DNA of 38,784 bases from JAAYCB01 sp012744395 (lineage in GTDB: Bacteria; Planctomycetota; Planctomycetia; Pirellulales; Thermoguttaceae). The stretch lies in contig JAQVNJ010000049.1 of assembly GCA_028703175.1 (NCBI GenBank), positions 1-38,784 of the forward strand, written 5' to 3'. Made by a program: the position numbers and the translations under genes. Under the pieces are notes generated by a model. The model was given only the letters and a program-made list of their open reading frames with translations, ran no database searches and had not been told where the DNA came from. This document shows, in pieces, positions 8,756-20,000 of this stretch (its first letter is position 1; every line of letters begins with the position of its first letter).

Positions 8756-11700
8756 CTATTCGGAAATCGGCGGCGGGGCGGCCTCGACGGGCGGCTGCCT
8801 TCGCCTCCGGCTGATCTGCACCGAGACCGCCCACACCAGCAGCGCCAAGCCGAATATACCCCACGGCAAGAGGAACAACCAGGCGCCGCCGGCCAGCGCG
8901 GCCAGCCAGGGCCAGCCGCGGCGGGCGACTGCGGCGGCGTCGGGCCGCCGGAGGCCGTAAATCGCCGCGGCGGCCAGCGCCAGGCAGAGGCCGGCCCAGA
9001 CAGCCGCGGACAGCCAGCGAGTAAGGCTCTCGTGGCGAACGCGGACCACAAGCCGCGGCTGGCCGTGGAGCTTGCGGAAATGGCACGGGGTTCCCACCAG
9101 CGCGAGGTCCAAGTCGAGCGACAGCTGGCCGGTCCCGGCCGGCGGGGCGCCCGGCGCAGCTTGCCCCTCCGCCGGCGGCTCACCCCTGGGTGGCCTCTCG
9201 GCGCCAGGGATCATGCCAAGAGCAGCCGCCTCCTCGGGCTCTTCCGCCGCCCGGGGTGATTGTGGGGCGGCCTGCTTTTCCTGGATCTGCTGCTTTGTCT
9301 GGAGCCTCTCCAATTGCTCGGCGGCTTGCTCGCGGAGCTGTCCCCGCTGTTGTTCCGGACGCTCCCGGGCCTCGTCCCGCGGGTCCTTCTCTGCGTCTCC
9401 CGGCGCGGCCTTCTCGCCGGCCGCCGGCGGCTCGGCGAGCTTCTCGAAGTCCCGCTCCAGCTCGGCGCCCTTCGGGCCGCCTTCGCGCGGCGGCGCCTCG
9501 AAATAGAACTCCACCCCGTGAACGCCGACGGCGTCCGTCTTCAGCTCCTCCAAACGCTTGATTTCCGCCTCGATCTGCTGGGCCTGCTGTTGGACATCGG
9601 GAGCGTTCATCGCGTCGACCCGGATGCTCTCGCGGGCAAAGCTCTGAAGCGCCGAGCCGATCTGCTTGAGGTTGTAGCGGGCTTTCACCTGCGCGGCCGA
9701 CTTGCCCCTGACGCTGGCCACCTCCGCCATCTGCCGCAACTCATCGAGGAACGACAACTTCCGCTCCTCCTGCTGATACGCCGCGCCGACCTCCTCGAGG
9801 TTGCTCGCGTGCCTGACGAGACGGACCTGGTAATCTTGCGGCAGAAGCACCGTCCACAGGGTTCGCGAGACGGGGATCTCGTTGAGAATCCGGGGGGCCG
9901 GCGGCCGAACCTCGGTCCAGCGGCCCAAGGGGCCGTCGAGCTGGCCCGAATAAATCATGACGACCTTCGAGGAGAAATCGCCGGCCGAAATCTTCTGGAG
10001 CGGCAACAGGGTGACCGGGCGATCCCCGCGGCGGACCTTGGCCGCCCGCACCGGCTGGCCGGAGACCTGGACGGACCACACCTGGCTGCGGGGCGGCAAC
10101 TCGATTTCAAGAAACTGCAAGGTCAAGTTGCGGATGTTGTAGGCGGCCCGCGCGCGGTAGCGGCCGTCGGCATGGATCACCGTCGTCAAGTCGGCCAGGC
10201 TGATCGTGGCCGCCAGGCCGGTCTCCTGGGCGCGGACACGGCGCTGCCAGGTGAGAACGGCCTCCTCGCCGCTGACTCGGTAGGCAGCCACCGCTTGCCG
10301 CCGCACCGCATCGGCCAGGCCCTCGGGCACCTCGGCGATCGAGACCGCCGCCGCGCCGCCGGTCGCGGTTGCCGCGATCTCATCGGCGGTCAGGTTCTCG
10401 AGCACCACGTGGCTGCGCAGCCGCTCGACGCCGAGAGGCCGAATGATTGCCGCCGGCACCGTGCCGTCCTCCGGCAGCGGCAGCGTCTGGACAAGCTGCA
10501 CGCGATAGGCGTTGCGGACCGGCTGCTGTAGCTCGATCTCCCATGTGCGGGTCTGACCGGCCGCCTGGGAACGAATCTGCCGAATCCCCTCGCCGCGCAG
10601 CTCGATGTCGTCGCCCAACCATGCGGGAGAGACGATCTGAAACCGCGCACGCCCCGCCTGCCGGATCTCGAAATCCACCTGGCTGAAATACGCCACGGCC
10701 CCCTCGCGAACACTGACCACCGTCGTCACGCCGCCCGTCAATCGCGAGGAGGCGGGGGACAGCCGCAGGCGGAGGCCTTGAGGCGGCGATTCGGACTGAA
10801 ATGCATAGTCCACCGGCCCCTCGCCGACCCGCAAGACGCTGTCGAGCGCAGCCGGATCGATCGAGCGGGCGCCGCCGCTGCTTGTCAACACGGCCTCCAG
10901 GTCGCCGTCCAGGTAGACCGCCAGTTGACCGCGCTGGGCTGCGACTCCTTCGACAACCACGCCGGGGACAACGAACTCGGCCTGGCTCGGGTCGCGCGCG
11001 ACCGAGCCCGCCACCGCCAGCTCCAGCTTTCCAATCGCCGGTTCGTTCCAATCCACTCTCAACTGCTGGCCCTTGTCGTCGCGCTGGATGAACCACTCGG
11101 CGCCCGGCGGGACCCGAACCTGCGAGACCCTCATTGCTGCCGGGAGCCGCAGCCGCAGCGACGAGATCGGCGCGCCCGCGACATCCGCGGTGAGCAGACT
11201 CCGCAGGCTGGCCTGGCGCTCCGCCAGGGCAACGGCCGTGCGATCGGCCACTTCCACGCGCGGCTCGAGACGATCGACCCGAAGTTGCAGGCGCCAGGGC
11301 CGCGCGGTGTAGCGGTAAGCCGCGAATACGGCGCAGCCTTCGCGAGCCTTCCTCGGCAGCTCGACTTCCTCATGGCTGACCTGGTCCAAGCCGTCCGCCT
11401 CGTCGACGCGGATGCGGAAATGGCTCGCGCAACCGATCGCCAGACGCCCCGTTTCGCGCACGACTCCGAGCGGCTCGAGGGCCTCGATGCCGATCGCGCC
11501 GGCCGGGCGGAGATCGCGGCAGTAACCGTCGATGTTCACGTCCGTGCCGGTTGCCACCTCCGTCTTCAGAGAAACCACCAGCCGCCGCCAGGCGCGATCG
11601 GGCGCCGCGGCGGGCTCGTCTTCGATCGACCAGTCGGCCACGTCGGCCCCGTGGACGCTTCGGATGGCCATGCCGGGCGGAATTCGCAACTCCACTTCGC

Positions 11701-14700
11701 TGACCGACCCCTGCTGGATTCGATAGTGCACGTTGCTCTGCAAATGAACGCCCGAGTCGAGCACCTCGACCAACACGAATTGATCCGCGCTGGCCAGTTG
11801 TCCGGTCCGCGCCTCGACGCGCCGCGGCTGCCAGCGGATCGAGAGTTCACCGTCGGCGCCAAGCGGGATATTGACCACCTCGCCCGCCAGGCCGGCGGCG
11901 GCCGCCAAGCCGGCCGGCGGCGCCGGTTGCCGGCGCCATCCTCCGGCGGCGCCGCTGACCTCTACGTCCAGATCATCGGCTGGCAACTGGAACAGCAGGC
12001 GGCCTGACGGCGCCGCGCGGAGCGGCACGGTCATCTGGCCGGTTGCCCCCAGTCGATCGACGGGCACGCTGAAGCGGACGTCGACAACGCTTAGTCCAGG
12101 CGTTTCCAGATAGATCGCCGGCTGGCCGGCGGCGGCTTGCGGGGCCTCGTCCACGGGCCGCGCGGCCCGGTTGGCGGCGTTTTGGGGGCCCTGCCGGGCA
12201 TCCGCGGTCTCACGGCCGGCCAGCGTAGCCGGCTGCCCGTCGATCTCCGCCTTCTCCAGGGCGACGTTGTCGAGCGGCAGTGCGACGCGCACCCAGCCGG
12301 CGCCGAGATGATGGATCAAGAGGCGGCCGTCGAAGCGGGCGAGGCCGTTTTCAAGCCGGCCCGCGTATTCGGCATGACTGACAATCGCCCGCACGCCCGC
12401 CGGCGCCTGCTCGGGCGCACCGGGGTGGGCCTGTTTCCAGAGTCGCAGGAACTCGTCGTGCGGCATGTAGACCCGCGTGTTCCGCATCGGGTCTCCGCCC
12501 TCCGGATCATAGGGGATAAGCAGCGTCAGGCCGGGCCGGCGCGACTGCTGGTTTGCAGCTGGGGGCTCCTGGGCGGCGGCCGGTTCCGCGGCGATTGCGT
12601 CCGCGGCCGCCAGCCCGCCGATGGCCAGCGCCACGGCCGCCGCCGTGCCCGCCAGCAGGCGCGTCTTCGCCGTTCCGGCAATGCCCAAGACGAACCACAA
12701 GCAAGCCGCTGCCAGCGCGCCGAGCAGTACGCCGTCGGCCAGGGGCAACCAGGCGAGCGGGATCAGCCCGGCCAGTCCGACGGGCGCGGCCAGCCCGGCA
12801 ACGACAACCATCGCCCGCCGCGCGGCCGCCGCGCGGCGCCAGACCCAGGCGGCCAGCAGTGCGGCGGTGGCGAGCAGCGATTGCAGGGTCCGCGCGAAGG
12901 ACTGGTCCTGCACTTCGAGCACGAGCTCTCCGGCGCCGGCGTCGTGCCGGAAACGGATCGGTCGTTTCCCCTGGGTTTCGAGGGCAACGCGGAGGGAAAG
13001 CCGCCCGCGTTGGCCGCGCTTGGCAACCGGTCGAGCGGTTGGCGGCGCTGCCGCCGCCTGATCCTCGCGCACCGCCGGCGGCGCAGCGCTTTCCGCTGGC
13101 TCTTCGTAAACCTCCGGCATCGGCGCCAGCGCGTCCCCGCTGGGCGCGTCGGCCGGCGCCGCCCTTGCGCCACTCGGCGCGAGGTCCGGATCGGCGATCA
13201 GATCAGCGCCTTGTGCCGTGGCCAGGTGGCGGAGGGTCTGGACGTCGATGGTCGACGCCAGGAACCGCACCGACCCGTCGACCAACAGCACATTTCCGCC
13301 GCCCGGGTGGTTGCTCCACGCCTCGCTCTCGATCCAACTCTCGATCCGCCGCGCCGTGCCGAAACCAGCGGCAAACCACGGGCCGCCGTCGGTCGCCTCC
13401 GCCACCATCACGGTGTTGCCGGCGCCGTCGACGATCTCGTTGAGGCGGAGGCTCTTGTCGAATCCAAGCACGCCGCGCGTGCCGCCCGGCCCCTGCGTCG
13501 ACTCGGCGCCCGTGATCGCCACATAGGAGGTCTTGGGCAATCCCTCTTCGGTTGCCGCCGGGGCCGGATCGGAGGGGCACAACAGCGTGCTCAGAGAGAT
13601 TTGCAGCAAGGCGGCGTTCTGCGGATCATCCCATGGCAGGTCCAGGCGCAGCGATTCGTACAGGCCCTGCTGCTCCAAGAAGGGGAGCAGGGCCACGATC
13701 CAACTGAACTGCCGGTCGCGCGGCACGCCGGCCGGGCCGATCGCCGCGGGCGGAAACTGCCCGTACCTCTCGTGGTAGTTGTGCAGAGCCAGCCCGATCT
13801 GTTTCAGATTGTTCGTGCATTGCGCGCGCCGCGCGGCTTCCCGCGCCGATTGCGTGGCCGGCAGCAGCAGGGCGATCAAGATGCCGACGACGGCCGTGAC
13901 CACGAGAAGCTGGACCAGGTTCAGCGCACACCCCTTGCCCGTGCCGAGAAGCGCGAACAACCCCAAGACAATCGCGGCGACAACTAGGCCGCCGAACTTC
14001 CAGGCCAGACGCCTGGTGCTCTGGTAGGCGATCGTCTCCGCCAGCCAACCGGCCAACGTGGGGCGCGTGAGCCGTTTCACCGGGTGGAAGTCGCCGCCGC
14101 TCGAGACGACGTCCGTTCCGCCGGGCGGGTGCACGTTCCACGTCGTGCTCAAGGTTGTGAGGGCCACCTGCGGCGCGTTCTGGCGGATCGTTCGGGGCCG
14201 CAACCGGCCCCAGAAATCGCCGGCGGCCGGCAGCGGGCTATCGGTTTCGTATAGCAGGGTCAGGTCGCGGGCATCGCTGGCGCCGGCCGCGCCCGCCGGC
14301 AAGGGGATGATATACGCGCGCTGTTCGCGGCGAACCTCCACCGGCTGGCCGTCGAGCACGACGGTCCACAAGTCGGCGTCCTCCGGAAGTGTGACGGGCA
14401 CGTGTTGAAGGTTCAAGCTCCGCAGCCAGAACCGTGCCTGGTGGCGGATGCGGCCTTCGCGCCCCGCGACGCTGACAATCTCGGCCGATTCACAAATCGC
14501 CGAGAGGACCGGCTCGGATGCGTGGCGCGTCGCCGAGATCGCCAATCGGTACGGCAACCGTTGATACTGGTAAGCGGCAACGATCCGCTCCCTGGCAGTG
14601 TAGGCTCTCGGCGCGGCCACGTCCGCCGGGTCGAGGTCGCGCAAGTTTTGCGGCCGGCAATCGATCTGCTGGTCGCCGGCTGCTTCCAAGGCCAGAATGC

Positions 14701-17026
14701 CGCTCTGCCGTGAAGCGTTTTGCAGCACCAGGACCGGAATCTCCACCGCCGCGCCGGCCTTGGCGGAGATCGGCGCCGCGCCGGCCGATTCGCCCGCCTG
14801 GCCGCCTGGAGGATGAGCGGAAGAGACCTGGCTGAAATCGATCGCCAGCGCAAGATCGCCCGTCACCGGCCGGTCGAAGACGGCGCGCCATAGATACGTT
14901 TCGCCGTCCGCCGCGTCCGCCGCGCCACCGTGCGGCGGCGGTTCATGCTGCTGTTCGATGACCCGTACCGCCGAATCGATCGGCACGATTTGAATCTTCT
15001 CGCCGACCGCGGCGGGGAGTGAAAAGCGGATCTGCCGGATCTTGCCCTGCGCGATGTGCAGGTCGAGCTGGTAGTGCACGTCCAGCCGGCCGTGGTCCGG
15101 CCGCAGGAAAGCCAGTGTCTCCGCCGATATCTTGGCCGGTCGCGTGCGGCCGCGGATCCGGCCGCTGACGCGCGCCGTGTCTTGATAGCGATACTGTAGG
15201 GCGGCGCCGGCCTCCCGGGCGGAAGCGGCATCCGGCCGATCGGCGGCAACCGGATGCAGATCATTGGACAAGTCAGCGACCAGCAGCTCGATGTCGGGCG
15301 GCGCCTGGACGAGCACCGTCCCTTCCACCTCGTCCGCGCCGGCGAGTCGCAGGTCGGGAAGCGCCAGCTCGCTGAATCGTTCGTCGTCTTCCAGCCAGCC
15401 GGCCGGATGCCGCTCCGCTGTCAGCGCGATTTCCAGCGGCTGGCCGGGGCTCAACGGCCTGGCAAGGTCGAATCGCACGATCTGCCTGCCCGCATCCCCG
15501 CCCGAGGCCGTGCCAACCGTCCGCGACGATTCCCACTCGGCCGGCTGGTTGGCCGATAAGAGCGAAGCGATCTCCCAGTCGCCAGGCAACTCGATCCGGA
15601 CTTCGAAAACGGCGGCGTGCCGCGGCTGGATCGTCATACTGCTCCGCAGAACAGCGCCCGAATGATCCAGCTCGACCAGAGTGGCCACCGACGCCTGCAA
15701 CGCCCCGCGCCGCGGCGTTACCCGCAGAGGCAGTCGGAAGTTTTCATCCCAGAAGGCGAATGCCGACGGCGCGCCGTCGGTGGTCGGCGCCCTCGGGTTG
15801 GCGGGCCCAGCCGCCTCCCCTGCCGGGGGCAATCGCTCGGGCCTGATGCCGGCCAATCCACCCCGCTCGACCCGCAGCGAAGGCGCTGAATACACGAGCA
15901 CCTCGCCGACGTGCGAGACGGCCTGGGACAGCTTGAGCGCGGGGAAATCCCATTCCGCGGCCATGGGGATCGGCGCCAAGCCGAGCAGGCGAACCGCGCG
16001 GCGGCCGAGCAGTGGCTTGCGGAACTCGAGCGTGACGGCCGCCGCGCCATCGCCCTCCGCTCGGATCGTCCAGCGGGCCAATTCCGCCGCCTCGACCTCC
16101 GCCACATCCACCGAGGCCGGCAACTGAAGCTCGAAGGAGTCGGTCGCCCGGGCGCAGACCTCCAGGTCGAGCGTCACTTGCCAGCGGAGCCCGGCCGGCT
16201 CAATATGGCCGACCGAGCGGCTGTGGGCGAAGACCAAGGGAGCGCGGTTGCCGCCGGCCAGGCGATCCGACACGACCAGCGGCACCAGGCCCGTCGGATC
16301 GACGGCAATCCGGAACTTCTGCCCCTCCGCGCCGGTGCTCTCCGGCTGCAAAATCGTCTCGCCAAGCTGGACTTGCCTGCGCTCGTCGAGCTCGAGCAGA
16401 ATTTCAGAGGCCGGCACGGGCGGCAGCCGGAGCGTGGCCGCCATGTCTCCCCCCTTGCCCGCCAGCGGCGCCGACAACTCCAACTCCAGCTCGAACCGGC
16501 CTTCCTTCTCGACCAGCAGCAGTAGCGTGCCGTCGTCCTTGCGGCCGAACCGGGCCGGCTCGCCGCCCAACTGCGCCGACTCGATCGCCAATCCTCCGAA
16601 GGGCAGGTCGACCGCCTGCCACTGGCCGCCGAGTTTCACGCCCTCGATGCGGCAGGTGATCTGCAGCTCGTGTTCATCCAGCCGCGCGTCGTACGTGGCC
16701 CGAGTCAACACGGCCTCGTCCGGCGGGACGGCCCCCGCTTGGATGCGGCGCTGGGCTTCCTGCCAGAGAGCGAGGACCTGTTCACGCGGCATCAGCACGC
16801 CTTTCGGCGAGCTGTCAAACAGCACCTTCAGTTGATCGGAGGGGATGTAGACGTTGCGGATTCGCGGCGGACCGCCGGCGACCTGAGCCGAGGCGGGGAT
16901 GGCAACAAGGCACGGCAGCAAGAGGGCCAGCGCCAGCCGCGCAACCACGCGACCTCCCGGCCTCCGCGCGCCGCGAAACGCCGCGGATCGCCGTCTGCCC
17001 CCGTTGCATGGCTGCTGACTGTTCAT
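8756..17026 (-). CDS. Giant membrane-anchored protein with two paralogous halves around a DUF1559 pseudopilin-like domain
   Basis: 2756 aa in one uninterrupted frame. The start ATG at 17026 overlaps the upstream gene's stop by four bases (ATGA), implying translational coupling. A long signal peptide (VVARLALALLLPCLVAIP) leads to module B (VYIPSDQLKVLF, then MPREQVLALW), beta-rich domains to about 1000, a TM helix at about 1013-1030, and a prepilin-like helix starting at C1033. A full DUF1559 core follows (TNNLKQIGLALHNYH; HPGGGNVLLVDGSVRF near 1245). After an Ala/Pro-rich linker and three or four hydrophobic segments (about 1350-1485), module C begins (VYMPHDEFLRLW, about 1518) and a second beta-rich half repeats the plan. 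Near 2450-2610 comes a Gln/Glu-rich coiled coil, then two or three C-terminal TM helices. Function unknown; a cell-envelope role is inferred. The prepilin cleavage site is degenerate. Confidence 0.9.
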   Translation of the reverse strand: MNSQQPCNGGRRRSAAFRGARRPGGRVVARLALALLLPCLVAIPASAQVAGGPPRIRNVYIPSDQLKVLFDSSPKGVLMPREQVLALWQEAQRRIQAGAVPPDEAVLTRATYDARLDEHELQITCRIEGVKLGGQWQAVDLPFGGLAIESAQLGGEPARFGRKDDGTLLLLVEKEGRFELELELSAPLAGKGGDMAATLRLPPVPASEILLELDERRQVQLGETILQPESTGAEGQKFRIAVDPTGLVPLVVSDRLAGGNRAPLVFAHSRSVGHIEPAGLRWQVTLDLEVCARATDSFELQLPASVDVAEVEAAELARWTIRAEGDGAAAVTLEFRKPLLGRRAVRLLGLAPIPMAAEWDFPALKLSQAVSHVGEVLVYSAPSLRVERGGLAGIRPERLPPAGEAAGPANPRAPTTDGAPSAFAFWDENFRLPLRVTPRRGALQASVATLVELDHSGAVLRSSMTIQPRHAAVFEVRIELPGDWEIASLLSANQPAEWESSRTVGTASGGDAGRQIVRFDLARPLSPGQPLEIALTAERHPAGWLEDDERFSELALPDLRLAGADEVEGTVLVQAPPDIELLVADLSNDLHPVAADRPDAASAREAGAALQYRYQDTARVSGRIRGRTRPAKISAETLAFLRPDHGRLDVHYQLDLHIAQGKIRQIRFSLPAAVGEKIQIVPIDSAVRVIEQQHEPPPHGGAADAADGETYLWRAVFDRPVTGDLALAIDFSQVSSAHPPGGQAGESAGAAPISAKAGAAVEIPVLVLQNASRQSGILALEAAGDQQIDCRPQNLRDLDPADVAAPRAYTARERIVAAYQYQRLPYRLAISATRHASEPVLSAICESAEIVSVAGREGRIRHQARFWLRSLNLQHVPVTLPEDADLWTVVLDGQPVEVRREQRAYIIPLPAGAAGASDARDLTLLYETDSPLPAAGDFWGRLRPRTIRQNAPQVALTTLSTTWNVHPPGGTDVVSSGGDFHPVKRLTRPTLAGWLAETIAYQSTRRLAWKFGGLVVAAIVLGLFALLGTGKGCALNLVQLLVVTAVVGILIALLLPATQSAREAARRAQCTNNLKQIGLALHNYHERYGQFPPAAIGPAGVPRDRQFSWIVALLPFLEQQGLYESLRLDLPWDDPQNAALLQISLSTLLCPSDPAPAATEEGLPKTSYVAITGAESTQGPGGTRGVLGFDKSLRLNEIVDGAGNTVMVAEATDGGPWFAAGFGTARRIESWIESEAWSNHPGGGNVLLVDGSVRFLASTIDVQTLRHLATAQGADLIADPDLAPSGARAAPADAPSGDALAPMPEVYEEPAESAAPPAVREDQAAAAPPTARPVAKRGQRGRLSLRVALETQGKRPIRFRHDAGAGELVLEVQDQSFARTLQSLLATAALLAAWVWRRAAAARRAMVVVAGLAAPVGLAGLIPLAWLPLADGVLLGALAAACLWFVLGIAGTAKTRLLAGTAAAVALAIGGLAAADAIAAEPAAAQEPPAANQQSRRPGLTLLIPYDPEGGDPMRNTRVYMPHDEFLRLWKQAHPGAPEQAPAGVRAIVSHAEYAGRLENGLARFDGRLLIHHLGAGWVRVALPLDNVALEKAEIDGQPATLAGRETADARQGPQNAANRAARPVDEAPQAAAGQPAIYLETPGLSVVDVRFSVPVDRLGATGQMTVPLRAAPSGRLLFQLPADDLDVEVSGAAGGWRRQPAPPAGLAAAAGLAGEVVNIPLGADGELSIRWQPRRVEARTGQLASADQFVLVEVLDSGVHLQSNVHYRIQQGSVSEVELRIPPGMAIRSVHGADVADWSIEDEPAAAPDRAWRRLVVSLKTEVATGTDVNIDGYCRDLRPAGAIGIEALEPLGVVRETGRLAIGCASHFRIRVDEADGLDQVSHEEVELPRKAREGCAVFAAYRYTARPWRLQLRVDRLEPRVEVADRTAVALAERQASLRSLLTADVAGAPISSLRLRLPAAMRVSQVRVPPGAEWFIQRDDKGQQLRVDWNEPAIGKLELAVAGSVARDPSQAEFVVPGVVVEGVAAQRGQLAVYLDGDLEAVLTSSGGARSIDPAALDSVLRVGEGPVDYAFQSESPPQGLRLRLSPASSRLTGGVTTVVSVREGAVAYFSQVDFEIRQAGRARFQIVSPAWLGDDIELRGEGIRQIRSQAAGQTRTWEIELQQPVRNAYRVQLVQTLPLPEDGTVPAAIIRPLGVERLRSHVVLENLTADEIAATATGGAAAVSIAEVPEGLADAVRRQAVAAYRVSGEEAVLTWQRRVRAQETGLAATISLADLTTVIHADGRYRARAAYNIRNLTLQFLEIELPPRSQVWSVQVSGQPVRAAKVRRGDRPVTLLPLQKISAGDFSSKVVMIYSGQLDGPLGRWTEVRPPAPRILNEIPVSRTLWTVLLPQDYQVRLVRHASNLEEVGAAYQQEERKLSFLDELRQMAEVASVRGKSAAQVKARYNLKQIGSALQSFARESIRVDAMNAPDVQQQAQQIEAEIKRLEELKTDAVGVHGVEFYFEAPPREGGPKGAELERDFEKLAEPPAAGEKAAPGDAEKDPRDEARERPEQQRGQLREQAAEQLERLQTKQQIQEKQAAPQSPRAAEEPEEAAALGMIPGAERPPRGEPPAEGQAAPGAPPAGTGQLSLDLDLALVGTPCHFRKLHGQPRLVVRVRHESLTRWLSAAVWAGLCLALAAAAIYGLRRPDAAAVARRGWPWLAALAGGAWLFLLPWGIFGLALLVWAVSVQISRRRRQPPVEAAPPPISE

Positions 17027-20000
17027 GACTGCCTCATCCGGGTGCGGCGAACGAACAACAACCAGACGACCAGCCAGAGCGCGACAACGGCGGCGATTCC
17101 CAGCCGGGCCGCCAAGAGCCAACTATGGACGAGCGACGGCAGGAACAAGCCCGCCAGCAGCAGCCCCAGCCCCGCGGCGAGGATTGTGAACACCTTGGCG
17201 TCCAGGGAGAACGGAAGGAGCACACCGCCGATCACCAGCACGACGAGGCTGGCGATCACGGTCATCGTGGGAATGTGCCAGTAGCCGAGCTTCAGCTCCG
17301 TCGGCCCGGTCAGGCTGCTGAACAAGTACTGCGTTCCGCCAACCTGGAAATCGAACGACGAGGCGTCCTTGGGAAACCAGGCGTCGGGATTGTCCGGGGC
17401 GCGCGTGATCCTCCGCGCGTCCCACAGCCCGACGCTGATATGGCTGGCGAATCCTTCGGGGTCGCCGACGAGGCGGTAGTCCTTCGGCACCCAGACGCGG
17501 ACGTAGACCTGCTGGAACTTCACGCCCTCGTCGAACCGCGGCAGCGGCAATCGCAACAGGCCGGTCAGGTCGAGCCGTTTTTCGGGCAGAGGCGTTTCGA
17601 AGACGATCGCGATCTGGAACGGTTCGTCGGAGTCGTCCGCGCGGGCCACGTTGATCAGGTAGGTCTTGTCGCCGGGACTGCCGCCCGGCGATTCGGGCGC
17701 TTTTTCAGGCGCTACGCTCTGCCCCGCCACGCGGATGCCCAGAATCCGCGGATCGCGCAGGGCGACCGCCAGCCGCTGCCGCTCGCTCGATTTCAGGTCG
17801 TAGCGGGCGCGGATCGTGACCGGGCCGTCTTCGGTGACCACGGCCTCGATGTATGCCCGGCGGACGACCGTCTCGACGACGTCTTGGCGCTCATGCTTGG
17901 TGACGCTCAGCGCGAGTTGGGCCGGATGCTCAAAATAACGGTACGTCAGATACGGCTGGTCCGCGCCGAGCGGCTGCGACAGTTCACGGGGATCGATCTC
18001 CTCCAGCCCGGCCGGCGCGGGATCGACCGACAGGGCGCGGTCCTTGTAAATGGCGATCTCGCCGGCCTCGCGGTCCACGTCCAGCGCTTGAATGGGTTGC
18101 AGGATGAACTGCGGTCCAGGATCGGAAATCGACATCTTCTGGTCGTATGTTGCGGTCAGCGTGCATTGGCCGAGTGCCTCGGAATGCAGCACGACCGTCC
18201 ACTCGACCGTCTCCTGCCCGGTTGGCCGCTCGCCGGCGAGCCGTTCCTTGATGCCCTCGCCTTCGATTTGCAGCCGATCGGACACGCCCGCGGGCACCGC
18301 GATGCGGAATCGGTCGGCGCCGGCGAACTCGACCAGGTATTGCAGCGTCGTCGTCACCTGCACGACGTCTTCCTTGATATTGGCGACCGTGCCGGCGGCG
18401 ACCGAGGTCCGCCGCGGCCGCTCGGCGATTGTCTGCACAATCCGCACCGGCCGGGTGACGAACGAGAACGCCGCGGCGAGCACGGAACCTTGGGGAATTT
18501 CCGGCTGGAATCCCTTGGCCGCCAGTTCGGCGGGCGTGGCGGCCCGGGCGGCTTGCAGCCGCGCCGGACTGGTCTTCACCTCCAGCGATTCCGGCGCAAT
18601 CACCGCCACCAGCCCTTGTTCGCGCGTTGCCCCGAGCGGTTCGAGCACCGGCAGCTCCAGCTCGCCGGCCGGCTTGTCGCGCGCCTGGCTGATCGTGACG
18701 GTCGCCGCCAGGTCGCCGAGCAGCCGCTTGCCGAGATAGACCGTCAGCGTCTGGCCCCCCTCGGCGGATGCAACCTCGAATCGCTCCATCGATTCGGTCT
18801 GCACGTCGTCGACCTGAAATCCGGCGGGCAAGCGAAACGCCAGCGTGAAGATGCCTGACCGGGTTACCTGGTAGCGAAACTCGCCCCGCGCGGTCAGCCG
18901 GGTCTTGTCGACCAGAATGGAGACGCGGCTGTCGGCGGCGATCCGCGGTTCGAGCGGCGAAGCGGCCACGAGCAGCTTGTGGTCCGGCGTGAAGAACTTG
19001 TAGAACGTGCTCCGCGGCTTCCGCAGCGTCTCGGGCGCCTCGGCCGCGTCGATCCGGGTGAGCGACTCGCGGAGCGGATACTCCAGGCCCACGTCTTCGG
19101 CGCCGCGGACCGCCAGAATCCCGCTCTCGCGGGCCGCGCCGACCGCCCGCACCCGGCCCACTTGGAACGCCTCCTCGGAGATCGGCGTTTCCGTGTGCAG
19201 CTCGAGGCGGACCGAGCCGGTCGCCGGGGCGTGCAAGCGGATCGTGATCCGCTGGCGATCGCCGGCCGTCTCGGTTCGCCAATCGCGCAGCCCGGCCGCC
19301 TGCACGTCGAGCAACCGCTCGTCGAGCGGCACTTCGACGACCAGTTCGCCGAGCGAACCGCGGAGGACTTGATAGTCGAAGACGGCATGGGTGTGGACGA
19401 CGCCGTCGCCCACGTCGACGGCGATCGTGTCGGTTACGTTGGCCAGACCGCCGGCCTCGTCGAGTCCGCCCGACTTGGGCTGCCAACTGACCGTGAACCG
19501 ATCGGTGGCTCCCAAGGCCGCGCGGAGCCGCGTGGCGTCCTTCTCGGTCTGTAGCTCCGAAGTACGCCGCGGAGCGACCTCAATCGCCAGCTCTTTTTCG
19601 GGAATCTCCAGTTCCAGGTTGCTGACTCCGACGGTCGGGCACTCGACGGTGAAGCTCCGCCCTTCGGCGGCCGACTTGACCCCGACCACCAGGCCGAGCG
19701 TGATCCGGTGCTTGCCCTTGCCCCGCACGAGCAATTCGTATCGCCCCTGGCCCGCCCCGCCCAGCAGCACGTCGCCGTCTTCAGCCCGGGCGGACGCGAT
19801 CGCGGCATCGCCGAACTGGAGCGGCAGCCGCGCCCACTCGTCGCTCAACGATTCCAGGTCGAGCGTCGCCTCCAGGCGGGCAAGCTGGCCGCTGACCGCC
19901 CCCTTGTAGTCGGCCCGCGTGATCACGCCGCTGGCCGGCGGTTGGGTGGGCGGCCGCTCCGGCCGGACCAGGCGATTCCACATCTCCAGAAACTGCCCGT

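Noticed and set aside
7172..9259. A 695-codon plus-strand open frame
   Set aside because: It runs antisense across two well-supported minus-strand genes and shows no recognisable domain.
12137..13987. A 616-codon plus-strand open frame opposite the giant gene
   Set aside because: Composition is Arg/Gly/Gln-rich and featureless; the minus strand here encodes the clear DUF1559 domain.
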